Shown piece after piece: positions 56,684-64,000 of a DNA stretch of 64,000 bases (position 1 is the first letter of the stretch; each line of letters begins with the position of its first letter). Source of the stretch: Pseudideonella sakaiensis (lineage in GTDB: Bacteria; Pseudomonadota; Gammaproteobacteria; Burkholderiales; Burkholderiaceae_C); NCBI RefSeq assembly GCF_001293525.1, contig NZ_BBYR01000014.1, positions 41,968 to 105,967 of the forward strand. The letters are read 5' to 3'. The notes beneath the pieces were generated by a model that did not search any database, was not told where the DNA came from, and saw nothing but the letters and a program-made list of their open reading frames with translations. Made by a program: the position numbers and the translations under genes.

Positions 56684-59433
56684 GTTTGAGTCCGACTAAC
56701 ATGCCAAAGGCGGAGTGGCAGCTTGGGTTTGAGGCTAGAGCCTCTTTTCGCAGCGGTGAGTATCTTCGCGCGCTAAAGTATTACATACTGCTTTGCATGA
56801 AAGTGAGCAGGACTGCATACTTTGCCAACGTCGTGCTCTTGTTGAGGAGGTTGGGTCTGAATGAATATGCTGAGGAAATGAATGTGACCGCATGGAATGC
56901 TTCGGCTAGCATTCTAAGATGCTTCGTGAAATCGCCCGTAGTCGTGTCGCTGACGTCTTATCCGAGAAGAATCGGAACTACCGCTGTTACTGTGCGGAGT
57001 ATCTTGAATCAGGATGTTCGCCCTGATGAGCTAATTTTATGGCTTTCTCCAGATCAGTTCCCCGGGGGGATCAAGTCACTGCCGGACGATCTGCAGACGC
57101 TCCAGAAACAGGGGCTCGATATTCGGTGGTGCGAGGATAATCGATCTTACAAGAAGCTGATCCCCGCTCTTAAAGAGTATCCTGATGCCGTCCTCGTGAC
57201 GGCAGACGACGACGTTGATTACCATTCGACATGGCTACTTGAACTGCTTGTGGGTCATTTGCTGCGACCGAAGGATGTAATTGCCCATCGCGGGCACCGC
57301 GTGTGTCGGGGAGCCGATGGCGGGCTACTTCCCTATCGCCAGTGGTTGAAGGAAGTGCCGGGGTCGCTTCCATCATTCGAAAACTTCGCGACAGGCTGCG
57401 GAGGGATTCTCTATCCGCCAGGGAGCCTTCATCCGGATGTTGGTGATTCTACACTGTTCAATGAGATATGCCCTCATGGGGACGATATCTGGTTCTGGGG
57501 AATGACGCTTAGAAACGGGACGCGAGTATCCTTGTTATATGAGACCGACTTTCGGCTTTGTACGGTGCCTGGAACTGAGGAGTCGTCACTTTGGATACAG
57601 AATGTGAGGCAGGGCGGGAATGACAGAATGATTCAAGCGCTCTTGCAGCGATTCCCAGAAATCCTGTCGCGACTGCCGCCTTGCGCACACGCGGAGGCGA
57701 AAGTTTCTATTATTGTCCCTGTATACAACACTGCATCAATACATATTCAACAGTGTCTCAGAAGTTTATTGAGTCAGTCTTACCAAAATATCGAGATATT
57801 GTGTATTGATGACGGCTCCGGTCTGTGGGAGACGCTGGGATGTCTCCAGAGGTTTCTTCTCGCCGACAAAAGAGTGCAGGTGTTCAGGATCAACAATGGC
57901 GGTCCAGCAAGCGCTCGCAATTTTGGCATCAGCTTCGCTACCGGTGAATACATAGCTTTTGTCGATAGTGATGATTATGTTTCGCCACACTATATTCGCG
58001 ATTTGGTTGCCGCTATCCGACAGGATGGTCACCCCGATCGACAGGTTGCAGTGGCAGGAAGGATATTATGTTTTGACGACAAGTCCCAAAGCCAATCGAA
58101 ACCAAGTGGCTACGAGGGCCTGAAACGCCTGCCTCCAATGGAAGTGGCACGAGAGGCGATTCACACGACGGGTGTATCTTGTAACAAGTTGTATCGTTCG
58201 TCATTCCTGAGGGAAAATGGAATAAGGTATCTCAATGGCGAGAGAAGTTTTGCCGAGGATAATTACTTCTCCGCGTTGGTTGCCATTTATGCCCGAGGGC
58301 GGATGGGTATTGCCGATGAGTCATGCTACTGCTATAGGCAGCATTCGGAATCCATAACAAAGCGGATCGATTGGGCCGGCATACAGAGCGCTGCGCTGGT
58401 TTACGAGAAGCTGAAAGCGGAATTGGTCGCGCGGGGTCTACCTGATCTAAATTATTGGCATTCGGCAATAAATCGGCGAGCTCTAAAAGATCTTCGCTAT
58501 AACGCGAAGGGGATTGATTCTAGCGGTGATGCTATGGCCAACGTCTTTCGAAGATTCTCATCGCGAATTGACGTATGCTGTATAGCTGACGACAAGTATT
58601 TTCTGCCGACTGCAGTTTTTCTTGAGACGATTCGTGCTTCGCTTGGGCCGTACACTACCGTGTCAATAACGGTCTTGGTGCCGCAGGGATCGTTCGCCAA
58701 GATGTCGAGTTTATCGGGGCAAAGCTCAGAGAAGTTTTCGGTTCGGGTTGCCGAAGTGGCGGTTGACCGATTTGAGGGGCTTCACAAGTATGACAGCGAA
58801 AACAGTTTCTGCATGGCTTCGCCTTCGGCTCTGATAAAGTTTGTCATACCGGAAATATTTCCGGAGCTGGATAGGATTCTTTATCTTGATACTGATCTCA
58901 TGGTCCGAAAGGATCTCCTTGATCTTTACATGGCGCCGATCGAAGACGTGTACTTGGCTGCAGTAACTGACATGTGGATGCCTGTGACAGACAGGGTGGA
59001 GGTCAAGCGCTTTGGCTCCTACTTCAATAGCGGTGTGATGCTGATGAACTTGGCGGCCATGAGGCGCGATGAAGTGCCGGAGAAGCTGATCGCAGCAAAG
59101 GCTCGCTCGACAAACTTCAATTTAATGGATCAAGATGTTTTCAATGAAGTTTGCCATGGCAAGGTTCTAGGTCTCGATATCTCATACAACTTTCTTCCTG
59201 TTTGCTACAAGAGGCATAAGCATCGCTTCCGCATCGATGTAATGAATACGTTGTACGGGAGTTCATATCCCACCGTTGAAGCCATGGCGAACGATCCTGC
59301 GATCGCTCACTGGGCGGGCAGTGACAAACCGTGGAAAACGGCGGAGACGTTGTTCGCGGAGGAATGGCGCGAGGCGTACCGAAGGCTTGAGGAGGCGGGC
59401 GTTTTCGTGCAGGATGAGCAAACTGTCGTTTAG
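56680..59433 (+). CDS. three-domain glycosyltransferase (GT-A-like + GT2 + GT8)
   Basis: A 917-residue protein carrying three putative catalytic domains. Domain 1 (about residues 85-320): VVVSLTSYPRRIGTTAVTVR, LVTADDDVDYHSTWL with a DDD metal site, NFATGCGGILYPPGS. Domain 2 (about 340-560): VSIIVPVYNTASIHIQQCLR, ILCIDDGSG, FVDSDDYVSPHYIRDL, the classical GT2 set. Domain 3 (about 625-890): VCCIADDKYFLPTAVFLETI, RILYLDTDLMVRKDLLDLY, FNSGVMLMNLAAM, DQDVFNEV and IAHWAGSDKPW, the GT8 (LgtC/GspA) set. GTG 56680 overlaps the preceding stop by four bases and has AAAGGGG upstream. It probably adds three successive linkages to one glycan. Codon use is of the imported, lower-G+C style. Confidence 0.92.
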   Translation: MSLSPTNMPKAEWQLGFEARASFRSGEYLRALKYYILLCMKVSRTAYFANVVLLLRRLGLNEYAEEMNVTAWNASASILRCFVKSPVVVSLTSYPRRIGTTAVTVRSILNQDVRPDELILWLSPDQFPGGIKSLPDDLQTLQKQGLDIRWCEDNRSYKKLIPALKEYPDAVLVTADDDVDYHSTWLLELLVGHLLRPKDVIAHRGHRVCRGADGGLLPYRQWLKEVPGSLPSFENFATGCGGILYPPGSLHPDVGDSTLFNEICPHGDDIWFWGMTLRNGTRVSLLYETDFRLCTVPGTEESSLWIQNVRQGGNDRMIQALLQRFPEILSRLPPCAHAEAKVSIIVPVYNTASIHIQQCLRSLLSQSYQNIEILCIDDGSGLWETLGCLQRFLLADKRVQVFRINNGGPASARNFGISFATGEYIAFVDSDDYVSPHYIRDLVAAIRQDGHPDRQVAVAGRILCFDDKSQSQSKPSGYEGLKRLPPMEVAREAIHTTGVSCNKLYRSSFLRENGIRYLNGERSFAEDNYFSALVAIYARGRMGIADESCYCYRQHSESITKRIDWAGIQSAALVYEKLKAELVARGLPDLNYWHSAINRRALKDLRYNAKGIDSSGDAMANVFRRFSSRIDVCCIADDKYFLPTAVFLETIRASLGPYTTVSITVLVPQGSFAKMSSLSGQSSEKFSVRVAEVAVDRFEGLHKYDSENSFCMASPSALIKFVIPEIFPELDRILYLDTDLMVRKDLLDLYMAPIEDVYLAAVTDMWMPVTDRVEVKRFGSYFNSGVMLMNLAAMRRDEVPEKLIAAKARSTNFNLMDQDVFNEVCHGKVLGLDISYNFLPVCYKRHKHRFRIDVMNTLYGSSYPTVEAMANDPAIAHWAGSDKPWKTAETLFAEEWREAYRRLEEAGVFVQDEQTVV

Positions 59434-59456
59434 TTTGCGCATTTTCGGCTTCGTGA

Positions 59457-60276
59457 TTGAATCGTACTCGCCAGAAGTGCGCCGAGTGTGGTTCCAAGTT
59501 TAATTTTCTTGTGTGGGGGGTTGATTTGTCTGATTTGCAGTTCCCGAAAGAAAATGGCGCTCCTAGATCGAATGAGCTAAGCTGTCCAATCTGTGGCTGC
59601 GGCTCCTTCAATGCGGACAGAGCGCGTGTACATGAGAAGTGCGCAGGCTGCGGTGCACGTACGAGGACCCGCGCAATGGCGTTGGCCCTTACAGCTCTCC
59701 CTTCGCGCTCAATCGGACTGACTCCCTGTTTGGCACTTCGCCCCCGAAGTTGGGCTACAAATGCAGTTGGTTAAGAAGTTTGGAACTAGATATATTGCTG
59801 CTGATTTCTCGCCGGAAATATATCAATCAAGCTCGAAGGTGGACGTGAGAAAGGTTGATCTGAGTCGGCCAGAAGCGTTTCTTCCTCGAAATTCCGTCGA
59901 GGGATTAGTGCATTCTCACGTTCTCGAGCACATCCCGGGATCAATTGAGCGCATCGTTGCCAAAATGAATGATGCTATAGTTCCGGGAGGGTTTCACCTC
60001 TTTTCCGTTCCAGTTCATGCGGGTTAGTATCGAGAGGATGCAGATCCAACTATGGCGACTGAGGAGAGGGATAGAAGATTTTATCAGTTTGATCACCTGA
60101 GGGTGTTCGGCGAAGAGGACTTTGAGGATCGTGTTCTCGGAATTTTTGCCTCGACATTCAAGCGGATCGACTTGAGGGGTGTAATCAGTGATGATCTTCT
60201 GCAGCGCTCCGCGATTCCTCCCCGCTTCCTCGCAAAGAATAGCGGTGTTACACCATATCTGTTTGTGAAGAATTAG
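59457..60276 (+). pseudogene. broken SAM-dependent methyltransferase gene (frameshift and nonsense)
   Basis: Three reading pieces together look like one methyltransferase. The first (TTG 59457 on) has zinc-type cysteine pairs (CAECGSKFN, SCPICGCGSFN, KCAGCGARTRTR). Near 59722 the frame must move by one base, as if one C were extra: the next frame then reads VWHFAPEVGLQMQLVKKFG, RYIAADFSPEIYQSSSK and VHSHVLEHIPGSIERIVAKM. An in-frame TAG at 60025-60027 interrupts it (VPVHAG-stop), after which the same frame continues YREDADPTMATEERDRRFYQ and ends at 60276. The layout fits methyltransferases with an N-terminal zinc ribbon found in glycan loci. Two independent lesions argue against a sequencing slip. 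Confidence 0.8.
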
Positions 60277-60293
60277 TCGCGGTAGGGTCCACG

Positions 60294-62033
60294 ATGCGCG
60301 CCATGATGATTTCAAAGCTATGTGCCGGGCGGCGCCGCGTTAATAGTTCGAGCAAACTCCGACCTGCGCGTCGGAGGCTGGTGCTGACGCTAGGCTTGCT
60401 GGCAACGTTGCGTTGTGGAAGCGCAAATTCTCGTACATTTGCCGTCGATACCTACGATGCCTTGCGGAAGGTTGACGTGGTGGGGGTCGAGTCAGTTCGG
60501 CTTGATGCCGAACTCATCGCTGGCACGTTTGATCTAGATGAACTTGATCACGTCACTCGTGATGACGGCGGCACCGTTATTGTTGACAAGCTCGCTCGGA
60601 GATGGAAAAGAAAATATTCGGGCGCGGCGGATGTTAGGTGGTTCGGGGCCCGGGGTGACGGCTTGTCGTTGGATACTGTTGCAATTCAACGTGCAGACCG
60701 ATCGATCGCGGCTGAGATATATTTTCCGCCAGCAATTTATCCGACTGCAAGTGTTCGAATGACTAAGCCTTGGTACATGGCTGATGGTGCTTGGCTTAAG
60801 TATGTGCCGGAGAAGCCGAACGCCGCTTGGATCGTAAAATGTGAAGCAAACAGAGGTGGCGGGCGAATTCATGTGGATGGGAACTGGGACGCTCCGATGG
60901 TTGGAGTCCTCGTTACTGGGAATGGCAATACCTTTGCTGAGCTGACCGTCAGGAACATAGTTTCTGGTGTCGGCGATCCAGTGGGCGCCGCCATTAAAAT
61001 ATCGGGGCGAGATAATAATGTCGAAAAGATCCGGGGTGTGAATATTCTGCGTCGCGGAAATTCGAATATGTCGTCGCCGCAGTTATTAACATTTGGAAAG
61101 GGAGCGGAGGGTAATCGAGTTCGGGGGCTGAGCGGGATCAAAGTTACCAGTGGAGTGGTGTCGGCTGCCACTTCCAGGAACTTCGTCGGGCGAATAGATC
61201 TGGACGGGGCCCTGGATAATGGTATCTACAATACATCCGGATATCTCGACGTTGATGAGTTGATTTATCGCGGCGAAGACGAGGCGATTGTTGTGATTGG
61301 TGGTGGTCTTGATTTAAATGTCGCCACCATCTACTCGGGATTCAATGCGGCCGTGGGGATTGCAAACTGCGAGGATGTTCGTATCGCAAACCTGATGCTG
61401 CGCGGTGCTGGACCCACGAGTCTTTGTAAAACAAGAGGCAGCGATGGATTCTGTCGGTCTTTGACGCTTTCGAATGTGTCGGGAGTTTTACATGGAGACG
61501 GGCTTTGTTACATGGCGCGCGGAAAGGTTGGTCTCTTCCGGATCGATCGCCTTGAACTTGAGTATCGTCCGAACCTAGGGTCGGACCCTCGAAAGTGGGC
61601 GTACTTCAGTGCCTGTGAGCGAATCGAGTTGGGGAAGATTGCGATTTCGATTGTGAGTCAGAATGTTCCTCTCTCGCATGAGGATGTGTTTCTTCTACGA
61701 TTCCCTCCTGAGTTGATTTCTCCGAGCTCAATTGATTCCATCAAGATTGACATAGTTGATCGTGGAGGTGCGTCCGGCAAAGCAAGTTGGCGGGCGTTAA
61801 ATGTTCTATCGCCCGGGATGTCGCTTAACGAGGGATTTTTGCGGACAGATGCTGGGCCATTCTTGGAGGGATCGCCCCGTGACCTTGTTGCTGGGCGTCT
61901 TTATGCCAACGGTGTTCCGAAGGTGGGAGTATGGCGGGCAGGCCAGCGACTTTGGGATGTTGGTCTTTCAAATGGTGGATGGCGTTGCGTTGAGGGGGGG
62001 TCGCCGGGTGTCTGGATTCCATTCGGGCGATAG
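60294..62033 (+). CDS. secreted right-handed beta-helix protein (pectate-lyase/tail-spike-like)
   Basis: About 579 residues, with a twin-Arg/Lys-rich leader and a hydrophobic core (RRRLVLTLGLLATLRC) that fits an export signal. The domain opener DVRWFGARGDGLSLDTVAIQ followed by IYFPPAIYPT is the standard start of Pectate_lyase_3/GH28-like beta-helices. Then come repeated short strands (VGVLVTGNGNTFAELTVRNI, GAAIKISGRDNNVEKIRGVN), and a compact C-terminus (GRLYANGVPKVGVW, GGSPGVWIPFG) resembling the end of phage tail-spike-type and capsule-associated proteins. It may cut, epimerise or bind the exported glycan. ATG 60294 has GGTAGGG 6 bases upstream. Lower-G+C codon style. Confidence 0.85.
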   Translation: MRAMMISKLCAGRRRVNSSSKLRPARRRLVLTLGLLATLRCGSANSRTFAVDTYDALRKVDVVGVESVRLDAELIAGTFDLDELDHVTRDDGGTVIVDKLARRWKRKYSGAADVRWFGARGDGLSLDTVAIQRADRSIAAEIYFPPAIYPTASVRMTKPWYMADGAWLKYVPEKPNAAWIVKCEANRGGGRIHVDGNWDAPMVGVLVTGNGNTFAELTVRNIVSGVGDPVGAAIKISGRDNNVEKIRGVNILRRGNSNMSSPQLLTFGKGAEGNRVRGLSGIKVTSGVVSAATSRNFVGRIDLDGALDNGIYNTSGYLDVDELIYRGEDEAIVVIGGGLDLNVATIYSGFNAAVGIANCEDVRIANLMLRGAGPTSLCKTRGSDGFCRSLTLSNVSGVLHGDGLCYMARGKVGLFRIDRLELEYRPNLGSDPRKWAYFSACERIELGKIAISIVSQNVPLSHEDVFLLRFPPELISPSSIDSIKIDIVDRGGASGKASWRALNVLSPGMSLNEGFLRTDAGPFLEGSPRDLVAGRLYANGVPKVGVWRAGQRLWDVGLSNGGWRCVEGGSPGVWIPFGR

Positions 62034-62520
62034 GCCTCCAGCAGGTTATGGCCGCGCACGTAAACTTGAGGCTGCCGGACGGAGTATGACGATGTATTGG
62101 CGGTTGCTCTGCCTATCCACCTTGGTCGTGGCGACAAATGGGCAAGATTGCGACGGGCGACCGGCGACCGGCGACGGGGGGCCATCTTCGTTTCGTGTGG
62201 AACGCAACAGGCCCTGCTTCCCGAAGAGAAGTAGGCGCGAGCCTACAGTTCACGATTCCGCGGCCGGGTCGCGTGTATGGCTCGGCTCCGTATGGGCACA
62301 TTCGAAGTCACTACGCAGACGAATCACGCGCTCCGTGTGCATTGTTCCCGGCTCCGACCGGGTCAGAGTACTCTCTCGGCGAGATGCCGCAATGGGACTA
62401 GATGTGTTTAACTAGTTGTCCTCCGCGTAGGTTCGGAGGGCACAAAACCAGACTGAGGCTCATGGAGTGAACTGCTTTGCTTCAATATCGGTCTGAATCA
62501 GAAGAGTGAGGGAAGTTATT
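62034..62520. other. 487-base stretch without a convincing gene; likely insertion scar
   Basis: No recognisable complete gene. A 87-codon open frame at 62138-62401 (with RVYGSAPYGHIRSHYADES) has no recognised homology and may be a remnant. The stretch contains ACCGGCG-type short repeats (62156-62176) and the 15-mer TCGTTTCGTGTGGAA at 62188-62202, which recurs at 63871-63885 next to the transposase remnant. The last part before 62521 holds the ribosome-binding region (GAGGGAAG) of the FkbM gene. Confidence 0.5.
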
Positions 62521-63282
62521 ATGTCGCATGGTGTCTTTGGCGGTATCGAGCTTCGAGAAGAGTCTTTGAGGCGATTGAGCTTCTTCCTAAAAATTGAGGA
62601 GATCCAACTGATCTCTCTCGTATCCCTTTCTCGTGCGTTAAACGCGGAGTGGTTTCTGGACATTGGGGCGAACGTCGGCTTCTATAGTCTGGTTATGGGG
62701 AAGTATAGCAGGCATGTGCGGGGTCTTGCTTTTGAGCCGACTCCGGAGACATATAAACAACTGAGGGATAACCTCAGCTCTAGCTCGTTGGCAAGCCGCT
62801 TTTCGGCTATCAATGCGGCTGTTTCTGGGGCGAGGGGCTCCTTGCAGTTCTATGACTTTGGGGATTGCTCTGGGAGGAACGGGGTTGTATCGACATCAAT
62901 ACACAGACGAGATGGCGTAAAGAGCGTGATCGACGTTCCAGCCGTGACGTTGGATGAGGTGTGCTCGCATCTAGTCGACCGACGATGTGTCCTGAAGATC
63001 GACACTGAGGGGCATGAGGCTGAAGTCATTCGTGGCGGAAGAAAGTTTTTGCGAGATAATACCTGTATAGTTCAAATCGAGGCGGGGCATGGAAATGGCG
63101 GTGGTGCTATCGATTCGGAGTTGAGCGGATTGATGTATTCTCCATTGTTTGAAATTGGTCCGGACCGATATTACTCAAATTGTCAGGACTATTTCCAATC
63201 GGAAGTTCGCCTTGATTTGCTGGAGCGGGCATTGAAAGATACTTTGAAGTTTCGATGGAATCAGGATATGGAGGTGTGGTGA
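62521..63282 (+). CDS. FkbM-family methyltransferase
   Basis: A 253-residue SAM-dependent methyltransferase. Motif I WFLDIGANVGFYSLVMGKYS (about residue 45), FEPTPETYKQLRDNL near 75, VDVPAVTLDEV-like VIDVPAVTLDEV near 140, and VLKIDTEGHEAEVIRGG near 160 are the standard FkbM blocks. FkbM enzymes O-methylate sugars in glycan and polyketide pathways. ATG 62521 is chosen for GAGGGAAG 6 bases upstream; GTG 62506 is possible. It is more distant from, and not a copy of, the FkbM domain at the end of the chimeric repeat protein. Confidence 0.93.
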   Translation: MSHGVFGGIELREESLRRLSFFLKIEEIQLISLVSLSRALNAEWFLDIGANVGFYSLVMGKYSRHVRGLAFEPTPETYKQLRDNLSSSSLASRFSAINAAVSGARGSLQFYDFGDCSGRNGVVSTSIHRRDGVKSVIDVPAVTLDEVCSHLVDRRCVLKIDTEGHEAEVIRGGRKFLRDNTCIVQIEAGHGNGGGAIDSELSGLMYSPLFEIGPDRYYSNCQDYFQSEVRLDLLERALKDTLKFRWNQDMEVW

Positions 63283-63449
63283 TTGTGGCGCGGCAAAGCG
63301 CCTTCTTGCAGATTGGTGCAAGTCGCGACTTCAGCGATGAGGTCGCGAAGAAGGGTAGATTATTGAATCTGTGGAAGCTGCTGGTTTTGAGCGCTTTGTG
63401 GCTGCCATTGATGACGAGAGTCGTCGCCCCTAGTCACCATGCGATGTAA
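63279..63449 (+). pseudogene. short reading frame after the FkbM gene, probably a truncated gene
   Basis: A 56-codon frame beginning GTG 63279, which overlaps the FkbM stop by four bases (GTGA), so it looks like the start of a coupled downstream gene. It encodes a polar N-terminus (ARQSAFLQIGASRDFSDEVA) and a hydrophobic helix (LWKLLVLSALWLPLMTRVV), then stops. Transposase-related sequence begins about 200 bases later. A real small membrane protein is the alternative. Confidence 0.4.
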
Positions 63450-63666
63450 GTGCAAGTATCCGTGGTACACGAGTCTCCGTGCGGCCTGCTACTGACCCAC
63501 ACGGCGGGCAAAGTGGGGACATCTCTTTCGCCAGCGTAGACCCGTGGCACAGCAGGCATTAGGAGAAGCCGATCAGGATTTTCCGCAGTTGATACTTGGC
63601 CGCCGGAGTTCGACACCAACCGCTGTAAGTCCTTGATCCGTATAGGGCAGCCCTTCGGAATTGCCA

Positions 63667-63840
63667 CTACAGGAGGGTCAGCTGGGCGTCGATGGTCGGC
63701 TTCTTGACGTTGAGTGCAGCCAGCGTTTCGGCCTGGCGGGGTTGAACGGTAGAGACCCCATGGATCGGCGCGCCCTTGTCGATGCTGACGGTGTGCCGCT
63801 GGATGCGTCGCAGGTCCGCCAGCGCCGCCTCCGGCGACAT
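63667..63840 (-). pseudogene. C-terminal remnant of an IS1634-type transposase
   Basis: On the minus strand the last 57 residues before the stop (PEAALADLRRIQRHTVSI, GAPIHGVSTVQPRQAETLAA, LNVKKPTIDAQLTLL) match, from memory, the C-terminal tail of IS1634-family DDE transposases. The catalytic part is absent; the frame stays open to 63957 but without recognisable sequence. The remnant shows that insertion-sequence activity shaped this end of the locus. Confidence 0.65.
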
Positions 63841-63914
63841 ATCGCTGCCGGCGAGCTTCAGGGCCCCTCGTCGTTTCGTGTGGAAACGCCCCCCACAATC
63901 CTCACTGGTCGTAG

Positions 63915-63971
63915 AGCCCCGTGGACATGTGGACAGGCCGACCCGCGGCCTGCCCACATGCCCACCGGGCT
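63915..63971. repeat. imperfect inverted repeat, 26-base arms
   Basis: 63915-63940 and 63946-63971 are 26-base arms with three mismatches, separated by a 5-base loop (63941-63945). On the minus strand two of the mismatches would be G-U pairs, so an RNA hairpin from that strand would be nearly perfect. It may be a terminator-like or mobile-element-associated hairpin at the edge of the transposase remnant. Confidence 0.7.
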
Positions 63972-64000
63972 GGTCTAGCAGCGAGGAAATCGATGAGCGT

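Noticed and set aside
62138..62401. 87-codon plus-strand frame as a gene
   Set aside because: No ribosome-binding site, no recognisable family, and overlap with the repeated 15-mer; kept only as part of the scar description.
63434..63898. 154-codon minus-strand frame next to the transposase remnant
   Set aside because: A different frame of the same strand holds the recognisable transposase tail; this one has no family features.

Overview
The window comes from a very GC-rich betaproteobacterium, most likely a Burkholderiales member of the Rubrivivax/Leptothrix/Roseateles type. This is inferred from codon usage (GCG/GCC/CTG/CGC dominated), from gene content (HslU, fused isobutyryl-CoA mutase IcmF, type III pantothenate kinase, a double-length UvrA, NarL-type two-component genes, DUF4214 and GSCFA/WcbI surface-glycan genes), and from the visible compositional contrast with a lower-GC segment at the right end. 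I did not run any database search.

Layout. 0-16 kb is ordinary chromosomal housekeeping: the end of hslU, a secreted vWA protein, coaX, a PPK2-type polyphosphate kinase, icmF, an MFS carrier, a two-domain VOC protein, a small lipoprotein, a DUF481 outer-membrane protein, a DUF72 protein, a membrane-anchored cupin, and an MlaE permease/MCE protein/lipoprotein cassette without its ATPase. 16-28 kb holds a ParDE toxin-antitoxin pair, an 8-oxoguanine-deaminase-like amidohydrolase, a signalling cluster (REC-HisKA_3 kinase, NarL regulator, very large PAS/GAF kinase, GAF protein), a cold-shock-like small protein, a papain-like amidase and a hybrid kinase. 28.1-33.9 kb is a 1928-residue tandem UvrA. 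A VapBC-type pair and a large PKD-like lipoprotein follow.

37.3-63.3 kb is a surface-polysaccharide locus, read left to right and mostly with overlapping or closely spaced genes. It contains a STELLO-type glycosyltransferase pair, an ABC-transporter capsule exporter (KpsE/BexC-, KpsM- and KpsT-like), a GT4 glycosyltransferase, a DUF4214 repeat protein, a WcbI-GSCFA fusion, a methyltransferase with a C-terminal beta domain, a GT2 enzyme, and a 752-residue coiled-coil protein. The most striking gene is at 52559-56683: an N-terminal methyltransferase-like domain, ten exact-length 168-bp (56-residue, eight-heptad) coiled-coil repeats, a beta-rich module and a C-terminal FkbM methyltransferase. 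Base composition changes abruptly at the end of the repeat array, inside this open reading frame. Everything downstream (a three-domain glycosyltransferase, a broken methyltransferase gene, a secreted beta-helix protein, a second FkbM methyltransferase and a transposase remnant) keeps the lower-GC style.

Interpretation. I read the right end as a variable capsule-type glycan locus whose distal half was imported, with the junction at or in a repetitive coiled-coil linker. By analogy with WbdD of E. coli O8/O9a, where a methyltransferase is attached to a coiled-coil molecular ruler, the repeat protein could set glycan chain length by repeat number. That is a hypothesis, not something the sequence proves.
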